64,000 nt of DNA. It comes from Nemophila menziesii. Taxonomy: Eukaryota; Streptophyta; Magnoliopsida; Boraginales; Hydrophyllaceae. This document shows, piece by piece, positions 36,835-46,958 of this stretch. The stretch's first letter is position 1, and the number at the start of each line of letters is the position of its first letter. The stretch lies in contig JARWIR010000002.1 of the NCBI GenBank assembly GCA_029959085.1, positions 62,550,154 through 62,614,153 of the forward strand, in the 5' to 3' direction. Both the position numbers and the translations under genes were made by a program. The notes below the pieces were generated by a model, which had not been told where the DNA came from, did no database searches, and saw only the letters and a list, made by a program, of their open reading frames with translations.

Positions 36835-37136
36835 AGTGGAGATAGTACTTTTTACACTCTTTTTCCTTTAACTAAGTTTTATCCTACCATCATGTTTTTT
36901 TATGAGGCAATATCAAGTCCATATTTAAAATAATAACCAAGGGAAAGTGTTAATATGATAATTAATATGCATAATATTTGTTCTTATTTTTGTTTTGCGT
37001 GAATAAAGAATATGCACACTTACTCATGTAGACCCCCAAATAAGCCAGAACGAAGTTACTCAAATTCGAGAGAAATTCAAACATTGTATCTCCCGAAACT
37101 GAATAAAAAAGTCTTCTTTAGTTAAGCTAACCCGTT

Positions 37137-38437
37137 AACCAATCTCGTTAGTGTATATTACAAATAATAGTGGACATGTTTGTAACTTCAATACATATTC
37201 TTTTGCAACACATTCTTTGTTCTTATAATATTGTATCGTTAACATGGTAGTGTAAAGTTTTCATTTTCCTATATAAAGGTCACTTGATCAGTTACCAATG
37301 ATACACTTTTTCAAGCTTAAAATCATCAATCTCCTTAAATTTATATACTTACTAACATTTTACGTTTTATGAGATAGAAATTGATCCTCATTAATGCATT
37401 ATGGGTTAAAATTAAAAAAACAAGACAACACTAATTTTTATTGAAAATTGTTTGGAACACTGAATAAAAGGAAAATATTAGGAAATGATCGCCCAACATG
37501 TGGCAAAAACAAAAAAGAGCTAACAAATTCAAAAAACACAACAAACAACATTTCTAACATCCGCATGTTACTATATAAATCACATGAACAAACCAGACTT
37601 TCTAAATTCTAACCTAATGCGCCTTCCATGAAATTCTTGACTGTTGATTTTATTCAAGGCCTTTGCGTTATCTCTAGTATCATAATAATCTATGTACATA
37701 AGGTTCGTATCTGGATTTCAACTAATACTTTTATCGGGCCTAACCAAAGTAATCCATCAAAAAATACAAAATAAGCAAAATCATTGAACTAAAAAAATCA
37801 TATATATATTGAAAATAGTATTTATAATTTTGAGATTTGATGCGAAAGTAGGTATAGTAATTCCTTCACATGAAGATTACTTAACATAAACATCAAAATT
37901 TTGTTCACGGCTAGCGAAGAAGACTAAATGATCCAAACTAGAAATCATTATTGTGCCTTTTATTATGTACATCTATGATATTTATAGAGAATGTAACAGT
38001 GAACTCAGCCCAAACAGCTTCAGCGATTATGAGACCACGTACGGGTGGTGAATTTGAAGAAGGTGAAATGGGAGGGGACACTGAGGAATTACCCAAACAA
38101 TAATCAAACTTCACGGTAATACGTTTTCTACATAAACTGATATTGTATATGTTTATTTTGAATCTCCCTCAAAGCACTTTGTGTCGGTCTTTATCAGAAC
38201 TTATAAGCAAGTTCTCGTTTACTGAAATATCATAACCAACAATTTATTTTGTGATTAGAAAAATATATGTTAATGTGATGAAAAACAATAACAATAATAG
38301 AATTTCAATTAATCAAAGTATTCTTTAAACTTTTAAAAAACATAATCCTAAAATTTATGGTACTTATACATGGATTTCATGAATTATTAATATTGAGATA
38401 ATAAACATGCCACATATGATAAAGGACTAGTTAAACA
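37137..38437 (+). repeat. Long repeat copy C, part 2
   Basis: Matches A1 4783-6080 and A2 54291-55606. It ends at 'aaaggactagttaaaca', after which this copy jumps to the far end of the unit. Confidence 0.93.
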
Positions 38438-39124
38438 CCCTTTTGATAGGAACATAACACTTATGTGCAGAGATTTATCATTTCCATTTATTATGTTTAT
38501 AAATCAACTTTTATTCTTTAACACTCTGACGTAATATCTAAGAAAAATTATAACATCTTTGATTATGGAAATTTTTTCAAGATAGAAATTTTCTGAATAA
38601 TCTCTTAGTCTCATGTAAAATAGATCTAATACTTCAACTTGTTCTAGAAAAGTTATTTATAAGTTGAATTTTTTACGTTTGTTTGAGTTTAAAATATACC
38701 AATATGTATTTAATAAGATGATTTTATGCCTTTTAAGAGAGACCAAACTTTTTCTTCCATTGTAGATTTATAATAGATAAACTTATGATTTCAATGAATA
38801 ACCTAATAATTTTGAGTAATATTAGATACCATTCAAAATCATGTATCTTTTTTTCACCATTTACTTGGACCGATTATAAAAAAGAAAAAAGATATGTTAG
38901 GAAAGAGAAATCATATGATTGATCCACTTAAAACACCCTAAGAGATAATAAAAGGATCACGAGATTTTTTGAGTGACATATAATATTACTCAATCATGTT
39001 TATTGAGTATGACTCCATCTATTCCCAATTCATACCATCATTTGGAAAAAGATGTATCGTTTAACCAATATTTTATATTTTTTTTGTTGACGTTGATTTT
39101 TTCATTGAGTGAGATAGATAGTTT

Positions 39125-39382
39125 ATGAATAGATGTATTTTTTGTATGATCAATTTTTCCAAAATATCTTGGATGAGACAATTCTTCTTGATATTAATTT
39201 CTTTTGGATTTCATATCATTGTTATGAATATATTTGTAACTATTTGGGTTGTTGCTTATTTATTCTCTATTGACGGATTGATAGTAGTTCTTTATTTCTT
39301 TAATTTAACCAAAACTACTTATATCTTCATTCTCGTAGATATTATATGTTCCTTTACTTGTGATTTAATATTAATAAAGTGA
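39125..39382 (+). CDS. 85-codon hydrophobic ORF, second copy (doubtful)
   Basis: Copy C version of the ORF at 27706-27963, still open (MNRCIFCMINFSKISW). A few amino-acid changes, two of them introducing Asp into hydrophobic stretches (SIDGL, LVDII), do not suggest strong selection on a membrane protein. No recognised family. Confidence 0.2.
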   Translation: MNRCIFCMINFSKISWMRQFFLILISFGFHIIVMNIFVTIWVVAYLFSIDGLIVVLYFFNLTKTTYIFILVDIICSFTCDLILIK

Positions 39383-39656
39383 CATTAAACTAAAAATACG
39401 AAAGAATATGGATTAAGTTTCTTCTGGAAAAAAGACTAATCAATATTAATATGTATGATAAAATATATACGCTCTAGTCTAATTAAACTCTTGTTTCCTA
39501 ATTTCTTATTCAACAACTGATTCAAATTATAAATAATGAAAAATATATTGTATGTTTAATGAAATGAAATGTGATTTTTCGTCGATAAGAAATTTGGTGG
39601 AATGTATATATTCTATTTTGGTATACTGTATTACACAATCATCACTACATCACCGA

Positions 39657-39890
39657 CTATAGGTCTTGCAGAAATATGTCTTGCAACCACTTTTCTACCA
39701 CTACACCCACATTCAATTGCTCAATATAATTTTTTCTTGTCTGTTTTAGATTAGCAATGTTTTTGATTGAAGAATCCATATCAATTTCGCAACCATATCT
39801 GAAAGGTGGCAACATAGTTTTGCGCCTCAAGATCACGATGAGGAATTCTTCAATTAGCAGAAGTGGATATTGTATTTGATTTGTTGCCAA
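39657..39890 (-). pseudogene. 77-codon ORF shared with B2, unknown
   Basis: Begins with ATG (MATNQIQYPLLLIEEFLI) and includes LPPFRYGCEIDMDSSIKN and NLKQTRKNYIEQLN. B2 has the same frame at 63457-63645 but ends earlier because of a one-base loss after EQLN. Upstream on the same strand another frame is open for about 40 codons (TQLFHSIEETLEWHVMLE), so this could be a frameshifted relic of a longer reading frame. I do not recognise it. Confidence 0.3.
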
Positions 39891-40242
39891 GAATGACGGA
39901 AACCTTTTCTAACATCACATGCCATTCAAGAGTTTCTTCTATAGAGTGAAATAGCTGGGTCATGAGTTTAGGACAAGAATATAAAAACTAGCATGCATAG
40001 TTCATTGCCACAACCATGATGTTTTCTCAAGTTATGAAGTACAGTCCAGCCTCGCTAACGAGGTTTTGAATTTTGGGTTATCGAAAAATCCATCTTTGTT
40101 TTATGTTCTCTTCGTTTGTATTTTGCAGTGCAATATTTATAAAAACATATATGTAAACTTTTATGTCATTGCTGAGTAGTTATTGGTTGGGATATTTAAC
40201 CATGTTTCATGTGGAACATTATTAAATGAATATTTTAAATAT

Positions 40243-42382
40243 GCTACAATAATTATTTCTCTCACTTCTCCTATATATTGTATCAGCTTAAATGTGAGTA
40301 TGATCTAGTAACGAGGTAGATTTGAGGCTTTAATTTGAATTCCATATCAAGACCATTTGTAACTATTATTTACTCACTAGTAGGAGCATGGTATCTCCAT
40401 GCAAGTGTACGCATTTAAAACATAATAAAATGAGTAAAAAGATTGTTTTCTAATGGATTAGAAAAGTTATTTCCTATTTTAGTTAGGTTTACATGAATCA
40501 TTAAGATACATTAAAGGTGAAAAGAGTTGGGAATCAAGTAAGGACTACAAAAATAGAAGACTATAATGAAAACATTTAACAAGATCGCAATAACTCAAAT
40601 GCAATAGTGGAAGACATAGAGGACAAAACGAGCTCATGATGATCTATTCCAACTAAGATCTCTAATTCGGAAATTTATATTCAATGAGAGTAAGGATTTC
40701 AACAATTGATGGGATTCAAAATACACCTTAAACCCTCTCACGAGTGATTAGAGGCAACTTCCAAGCAACTAATTACAGATAAATATTTGATGATGTCCAA
40801 TTTAAGTAGAAAACTTTCAAAGTTAAATGATTACTAAGGATTTAGATAAGTTGTTAAATTTAAAGGAAAATGTTTAGACAGCTAGAACTTAGGTCAATCA
40901 ATTTTGAAAATGAAATTGCATGATTATCTTTATGGAATTTTGTTAATGACAAATAATCAAATAATGTAAAAAACTAATGATTAATGTCAATAGTGAGAAG
41001 TTTGTTACATTTATGAAGTTATTTGACTAATAAGGGAGAGTACTACAAAGTTTAAAACATGTTTTTTAAATTTCGCTTGGAGTGAAGAATAAAAAATTTA
41101 AAAACTAGAACAAATTAGAAAAACCTAAAGATAAATGTCAAATATCAAAATTATCCTTTTAATTCTATTTTTTAAATTCGCGTATGTGGCGCGTGCATTG
41201 ACTAACAATCAATAGTGACTTTATATCTTTTTTTATATGTATGGGGAAAATGTGTAAAGAGTTTTTCCTAAATGGATAAAATGCAAATATATTGGACCTC
41301 CGCGATAATATACCTTTTCACCTCTTGATTTTACAATATTGTTAGCTTAATCAATAACAGAACATTGATAACCTTGATGTGTGAGTGTTCCATAAGTTGC
41401 ACGATTTTCAATGATAACTTTTTGGGCTAGGTTGTCCTTCTGCTAAGTTAGACGTAAGCCTATAAGTAGTTTTGAGAACATATACAAGTTAAATGCTGAT
41501 TTTTTTCTTTCTCACTTCCTATATTACTTCAATGATATATTTGTGTGCTAGGTTATCCTTCTTCCTTTTAAACTATGTCCTTACAGGCTACTTAGGTGTT
41601 AAATTTGTAATTGTCCACCAAGGTATTCGGCATATTTCAAATGTATTATGCGTGTTATCTCATAAATCTACATGCACATTTAAAATATACGAGAATTATT
41701 TTAATATCAGTTAGTATGAGATAAAATGCATCAGCATGTTGTCCATGTGTGAAACAATAATCAGTTAGATAAGATTTTTAAGGTTAAAACTAACATCCTC
41801 TTTATAATTAACAACATAATACATAACTGAAAATTGGTTTTACAATTTTTCTCAAGAAAGTATAGATCTCTTGGGTAAAGTCTCAAACCAATGAGATTAT
41901 TTAACTACAAGGGATCATTAAAATAACCTAAGCATATTTTTTCTTAGGGCATGATTTAGGTTTTACGGCATGACATGTTTTTTTAAATTATCGTAAGTTT
42001 TTATATGATTTTTCTTTACTATTATTTAAGAAGGTCAAAATCATTATAAGCAAATGGTCTTAACTTTATAAGTTTTCTCTTTCATGGAAAAAGGTTATCT
42101 AACAATGTTTCATAGTTAGTTCTTTTACTAGGTTCTTTTTTAGGATTGCATGGTAGTTAGGTACTAATTATAATTTTAGAAATCTTATATTGTAAATATA
42201 CTGATTTTGGATGCAACAAAATTAGCTAATTTGAAATGAAAAACTATCATTTAAATTTAAAATTAAATATAAACTACTAGATTTAAATATGCAAATATTA
42301 CTACAAAAACAAAGCATAGAAAAACTAAATAACTTGTTATGATGGCCTCGGGTCTCTTGCAACAACACCAAATTGATAGTTC
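40243..42382. other. A+T-rich sequence left of the copia element, no gene
   Basis: No coding signal, inverted repeat or similarity to other parts of the window was noticed. ORFs such as 41493-41714 are short and T-rich. Confidence 0.5.
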
Positions 42383-42387
42383 ATAGC

Positions 42388-42747
42388 TGTTTATAATTAA
42401 ACTTGATAAGTCCAACGTATCTAATTAATCAATGTATCAAGACAATGCATTGTATTTAGGAAAAGTTGGAAAGTCATCTGGTGGATGAATCAAAGCTGCA
42501 CAATGAATCAAGACAGATCGTTGGCCTACCTGTTCAATGAATCAAGACAGAACGTTAGACTTCTGAGTAGTTGGAAAGTTAAGAGTTTATGTCAGTATTC
42601 TTAGTATCTAATTAGTAACTTCAATAGAAGTAGTATTGTAGTTCATCAGCAAGAAAAGTGTAAGAAAAATAGAGTTAAAGTTTATATTCTCCTGTCCAGT
42701 ACTTCTTCTATATATGTCCCTATATATTTTTCTATCACCTTCCAACA
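42388..42747 (+). repeat. Left LTR (360 bp)
   Basis: Starts TGTTTATAATTAAACTTG (the right LTR has TGTTGATAATT) and ends CTTCCAACA, giving the TG...CA ends of LTRs. Compared with the right LTR it shows about ten substitutions by eye and lacks 17 bp after 'attagtaacttca', removing a TATA-like TATAAATAG. Confidence 0.96.
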
Positions 42748-42750
42748 AAC

Positions 42751-42763
42751 TGGTATCAGTGCC
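42751..42763 (+). other. Primer binding site (tRNA-iMet type)
   Basis: TGGTATCAGTGCC, three bases after the left LTR, matches the complement of the plant initiator tRNA-Met 3' end (TGGTATCAGAGCC) at 12 of 13 positions. Confidence 0.9.
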
Positions 42764-42770
42764 AGGTTGA

Positions 42771-43046
42771 TATGGAAACAGTAATTATGAGAGGTGGAGC
42801 ATCCAAATGAATGCATATCTTGGGGGACAAGATGTGTGGGATGCTATTGAAGAAGAATATGCCGAACCAGAAGGCCTGGCTGCTCTTAGCCAAGCCCAAC
42901 AGAAGGCTGCCAAAGATGCTCGAGTGACAGATCAAAAGACTCTTTCTCTCATTCAACTGAGTGTTGATGATTCCATCTTTGAGAAGATTTCTCTTATAGG
43001 GCCTAGGAAATTCTCCATAATACGTTCAAAGGAATTGATAGGGTGA
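42771..43046 (+). pseudogene. gag: copia gag, N-terminal part
   Basis: The frame from 42771 reads YGNSNYERWSIQMNAYLGGQ, then VWDAIEEEY, the conserved start of copia gag (family members have a G/N-x-N-Y-x-x-W-S pattern). The codon just before is TGA and no start codon precedes; the primer site is only 7 bases upstream. The original leader and gag start are therefore deleted. An internal ATG at 42807 could open a truncated product. The frame is lost near 42990-43010, before the conserved AW segment, which also carries a stop (TAG at about 43002). Confidence 0.88.
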
Positions 43047-44101
43047 AGAAGGTTCGTCTCCAAAGTCTTCGAGGTGAGTTCGAATCTTTGAAAATGAAGG
43101 ATACTGAATCAATATTTGATTATGTATCAAGAGTTCACGCAGTGGTAAATCAACTTCAAATGAATGGTGAAGATTTACCAGAAAATCGTGTAGTTGAGAA
43201 GATTCTTCGGTCGATTGATCAAAAGTTTGATCACGTTGTTGTAGCCATCGAGGAGTCCAATGATGTGGAAACCTTGACTATTGACGAGTTAACAGGAAAA
43301 TTACAAGTCCATGAAAAAAAGATAGAAAGAAGGACAAAAGAACCCATCGACCAAGCTTTGCAAGCAAAGGCGAATATTAAAAATGATGGTAATACAAGTA
43401 ACCAAGGCTGGCGTGGTCGAGGAAGAGGACGCGGTCGAGGCCGTGGTAGAGGTCGTGATAGTCAAGCCACATGGCACGACAATGAAACAAAAGTCGAGTC
43501 TAAATCGACTAGAGGACGAAGAAGAGGAGGCTACTATAAACAACAAGACAAGAAATCTATTGAGTGCTACAATTGTCATAGATTTAGACACTATTCATAT
43601 GAGTGTTATGATGGACCTCAAGAAGGAAAGAAAAAATCTCATCTTGCAGAAGAGAAAAAAGAAGATGAGACACTTTTATTGGCGTACAAGGCGTCGATAG
43701 AAGAGAACAAATCTGAATGGTACCTCGATACAGGTGCAAGTAATCATATGTGTGGAAATAAAAGCATGTTCGTCGAGATGGATGAATCTGTAAGTGGTAA
43801 TATAACTTTTTGTGATATGTCAAAAACTCCAGTCAAAGGCAGAGGAAAAATCATGATCAAATTAAAGAATGGTGAACATCAGTTTATTTCTGATGTTTAT
43901 TTTGTTCCTGGAATGAAGGCAAATATCTTGAGTATGGGTCAGCTATTGGAGAAAGGACACACAATGCAGTTAGAGGACAAGAGTATGTATTTGAAAACAG
44001 GTGACGGAGCCTTAATTGCAAAAGTACCAATGACTAGTAATCAGATGTTTATAATAAACATCCACCATGATGAAACAAAGTGTTTAAAGTCATGTTATTA
44101 A
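43006..44101 (+). pseudogene. gag-PR: copia gag C-terminal part and protease
   Basis: An open frame of about 360 codons. It starts in the gag core (VRLQSLRGEFESLKM), then an Arg/Gly run (GRGRGRGRGRGRGR, about 43420-43455), then a CCHC zinc knuckle CYNCHRFRHYSYEC (about 43566-43607) with all four ligands present. The aspartic protease follows, with catalytic DTGASNHM (43729-43752) and the flap-side VYFVPGMKANILSMGQLL. It ends at a TAA (44099-44101) just before the integrase zinc region. This is the best-preserved part and could still give a gag-like protein if translated from a new start. Confidence 0.92.
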
Positions 44102-44765
44102 AATCCATCCTGGTTGTGGCATTTGAGGCTCGGACATCTCAACTTTGATTGATTAAAAGCAATGTCGTCTAAATATATGGTAAAAGGATTACCTCACATT
44201 GATCAACCTGATCAACTATGTGAAGGACGTGTTGTTGGAAAACAACACCGTAGAAGTTTTCCTAAGGAATCTATGTCAAGGGCAAAACAACCATTGGAGT
44301 TAATTCATGCTGATGTATGTGGACCGATCGATCCTGCCTCATTTGAAAAGAATAGATATTTTCTTCTATTTATTGATGACTATAGTCGGAAGACCTGGGT
44401 TTACTTTTTGAAGAAAAAATCTGAGGTATTCTCCGCTTTCCAAAAGTTCAAAGCACTCGTGGAGAAACAAAGTGACTATCATATCAAGGCGATGAGATCT
44501 GATAGAGGAGGAGAGTTCACATCAAATGAATTCAAGGACTTTTGCGAGAAGAATGGTATTCGTAGACCTCTAACTGTTTCTTATTCAACACAACAAAATG
44601 GAGTTGTGGAAAGAAAGAATCGATCAATTATGAATATGGTTCGATCAATGCTGAAGAGTAAAAATCTGCCAAGAGAATTTTGGGTCGAGGCTGTTGATTG
44701 TGCTGTGTATCTCTCCAATCGTTGTCCGACAAAAAGCATCGAAGATAAAACCCCCAGGAGGTTTG
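44102..44765 (+). pseudogene. INT: copia integrase core
   Basis: Same frame as gag-PR but after a TAA, with a further TGA at 44150-44152. The pre-integrase zinc region is visible (WLWHLRLGHLNFD), but the CxxC end reads CEGRVVGK where family members have a second Cys, so zinc binding is likely lost. The catalytic triad is intact in motif terms: D in HADVCGPI, D in RSDRGGEF, E in NGVVERKN. The frame slips by a one-base loss near 44750 (in the ACCCCCAGG run). Confidence 0.92.
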
Positions 44766-45060
44766 GAGTGGATACAAGCCGAGCATATCACATTTGAGAG
44801 TCTTTGAAAGTATTGCACACATGCATGTACCAGATCAACAGCGGAAGAAGCTGGAAGATAAAAGTCAAAAGTTTATCTTTGTTGGGTATGATCATGCATC
44901 AAAGGGTTATAAATTCTATAATCCTATTGAGAAAACTAGAAGAACTAGTAGAGACATTGTGTTTGATGAAAAAAGTTCGTGGGAATGGAGTTCACAAGAA
45001 AATGAAAAATATATTTTCTTACCGAACGAGGAAAGTAGTGATGATGAAGAAAATGAGTAA
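44766..45060 (+). pseudogene. INT: copia integrase C-terminal region
   Basis: Continues in a shifted frame, with HLRVFESIAHMHVPDQQ, then SQKFIFVGYDHASKGYKF and SRDIVFDEKSSWEW, the usual C-terminal integrase motifs. It ends at TAA (45058-45060) after an acidic stretch (SSDDEENE). The frame itself continues into the RT, so this stop is a point change rather than a shift. Confidence 0.88.
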
Positions 45061-46066
45061 GAGGAGCCGAGTACTCCACCTTCACCAAATCCATCCTCAT
45101 CAGAAGGAGAAAGTTCTAGAAGTGAACGCCCCCAAAAGACAAGATCATTGCAAGAAATCTATAATCTCAATAAGAACCCAAATTTATTTTGTTTATTCGC
45201 GGATACCGAACCTGTAAGTTTTGAGGAAGCAAGTAGAAGTGACAAATGGATAGACGCCATGAATGAAGAGATTTTCTCTATCGAAAAAAATAAAACTTGG
45301 GAGTTGACTACCTTGCCTCCGGAGCACAAACCCATCGGTGTGAAGTGGGTTTACAAAATCAAGAAGAATGCAAAAGGAGAAATTGAAAGATACAAAGGAA
45401 GGCTTGTGGTAAAGGGTTACAAAAAAAGAGAAGGGATTGATTATGATGAAGTCTTTGCCCCTGTTGCTCGATTGGAGACAATCAGATTTCTTATTTCCTT
45501 AGCAGCACAAAAGAAGTGGAAGATTTATCAGATGGATGTTAAATCAGCATTCTTGAATGGAAACCTTGAAGAGGAGGTGTACATAGAGCAACCACAAGGA
45601 TATGTTGTTAAAGGGCATGTATATAAGGTGTTAAAATTGAAGAAGGCCTTATATGGTTTGAAGCAAGCCCCATGGGCATGGAATAGTCGCATAGATCAAC
45701 ATTTTCAGAAGAAGGGTTTCAATAAATGCCCACACGAGCATGCTCTCTATGTCAAGACAAATGAAAAAGGAGATATCTTTATAGTTTTTATCTATGTCGA
45801 TGATTTAATATTTTCAGGAAACAATGATGAAATGATTGTATCATTTAAGCATGAAATGACCAAGGAGTTTGAGATGACAGACATCGGGTTGATGTCCTAT
45901 TATCTTGGGATAGAGGTGCAACAAAGTAGTGAGGGAACTTTCATATGTCAAGAAAGTTATGCCAGAGAAGTTCTAAAGAAATTTAAAATGGAGAATTGCG
46001 AGTCCATTAGCACCCCGATCGATGTAGGTGAGAAGTTATCTAAGGATATTGGTGGAGAACTTGTGG
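45061..46066 (+). pseudogene. RT: copia reverse transcriptase
   Basis: A continuous frame covers most of the RT: ALxxE-like [69 protein letters not shown] with the first catalytic Asp, [17 protein letters not shown], and the catalytic [12 protein letters not shown]. After [12 protein letters not shown] (near 46060) the sequence jumps to the RNase H side: roughly 50-60 codons of the conserved connection (the LVGSLRYL...RPDI block) are missing and the frame changes. The active-site motif is intact. Confidence 0.95.
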
Positions 46067-46589
46067 AATTTTATATCCTGTGCTTCTGGAAACTTAAAGT
46101 TGGTAGGATATAGCGATAGTGATTGGGCAGGAGACATTGATGATCGCAAGAGTACAACAGGTTTTGTTTTCTACTTTGGTGAATCAGCTTTCACCTGGAT
46201 TTCAAAGAAGCAGCCAATTGTCACATTGTCAACATGTGAAGCTGAATACGTGGCTGCAACATCTAGTGTGTCATGCACTTTGGCTTAGAAATCTTCTTAA
46301 GGAGTTGGGATTTAATCAAGTTGAATCAACATATATTCATGTTGATAACAAGTCTGCAATTGCCTTAGCAAAGAATCCAGTATTTCACGATAGAAGTAAG
46401 CACATTGATACTCGTTTTCACTTCATCAGGGAATGTATTGCAAAGAAGGAAGTTCAAGTCAAATATGTGAAGACTGATGATCAAGTAGCAGACATTTTCA
46501 CAAAGCCTTTAAGAAAAGACGTGTTCGAGAAGTTGAAGAGTCGTCTTGGAATGCGAGCATCAAGTTTAAGGGGGAGTGTTGATAATTAA
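46067..46589 (+). pseudogene. RH: copia RNase H
   Basis: Motifs in two frames: [39 protein letters not shown], then a two-base loss (near 46269), then [40 protein letters not shown] and DQVADIFTKPL. Acidic residues of the active site (D in SDSDW, E in CEAEY, D in HVDNKSA) are present. The frame ends shortly after the start of the right LTR. Confidence 0.94.
46568..46576 (+). other. Polypurine tract
   Basis: AAGGGGGAG lies directly before the right LTR, as expected for the plus-strand primer. Confidence 0.9.
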
Positions 46590-46953
46590 ACTTGATAAGT
46601 CCAACGTATCTAATTTATCAATGTATCAAGACAATTCATTGTATTTAGGAAAAGTTGGAAAGTCATTTGGTGGATGAATCAAAGCTGCACAATGAATCAA
46701 GAGAGATCGTTGGCCTACCTGCTTAAATGAATCAAGACAGAACGTTAGACTTCTGAGTAGTTGGAAAGTTAAGAGTTTATGTTAGTATTCTTAGTATCTA
46801 ATTAGTAACTTCAGTAATTTACTAGTATAAATAGAAGTAGTATTGCAGTTCATCAGCAAGAAAAGTGTAAGAAAATAGAGTTAAAGTTTATATTCTCCTG
46901 TCCAGTACTTCTTCTATATATGTCCCCTTATATTTTTCTATCACCTTCCAACA
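46577..46953 (+). repeat. Right LTR (377 bp)
   Basis: Starts TGTTGATAATTAAACTTG and ends CTTCCAACA. It keeps the 17 bp with TATAAATAG (about 46824-46832) that the left LTR has lost. The target duplication ATAGC follows at once. Confidence 0.96.
46824..46832 (+). promoter_or_regulatory. TATA-like box in right LTR
   Basis: TATAAATAG in the right LTR, about 130 bases before its end, is a plausible U3 promoter element; it faces the flanking sequence to the right. Activity is inferred. Confidence 0.5.
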
Positions 46954-46958
46954 ATAGC

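Larger units (their letters stand above)
34310..37136. mobile_element. 2.8 kb insertion interrupting copy C
   Basis: A1 and A2 are continuous across this point ('cttaatgtataaccaatctc'); in C the two halves are separated by 2827 bp. The boundaries are 'taatgtata' on the left and 'aaccaatctc' on the right; no clear target duplication or terminal repeat is seen. It contains a 177 bp tandem duplication, a diverged piece of the backbone repeat and a copia relic. Confidence 0.75.
38441..40242 (+). repeat. Long repeat copy C, part 3
   Basis: Starts at 'ttttgataggaacataacac', matching B1 27021-28057 and B2 from about 62492 to the right edge. Compared with A2/B2, about 6.9 kb (55607-62491) is missing, with 'ccc' of uncertain origin at the junction. 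Similarity to B2 holds until B2 runs out at 64000, so the true right border of the repeat may lie beyond 40242. Confidence 0.92.
42383..46958 (+). mobile_element. Ty1/copia LTR retrotransposon, complete structure, coding broken
   Basis: Ordered parts: target duplication ATAGC (42383-42387), left LTR (42388-42747), primer site, gag, protease, integrase, reverse transcriptase, RNase H, polypurine tract, right LTR (46577-46953), target duplication ATAGC (46954-46958). Integrase before RT places it in Ty1/copia. The internal region (3.8 kb) is short for the group because the leader and gag start, and part of the RT-RNase H connection, are missing. Several frameshifts and stops prevent a working polyprotein. 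It lies between repeat copies C and A2. Confidence 0.97.

Noticed and set aside
43301..43591. Minus-strand Ser-rich ORF inside the copia gag
   Set aside because: Antisense shadow of the Arg/Gly-rich gag region.
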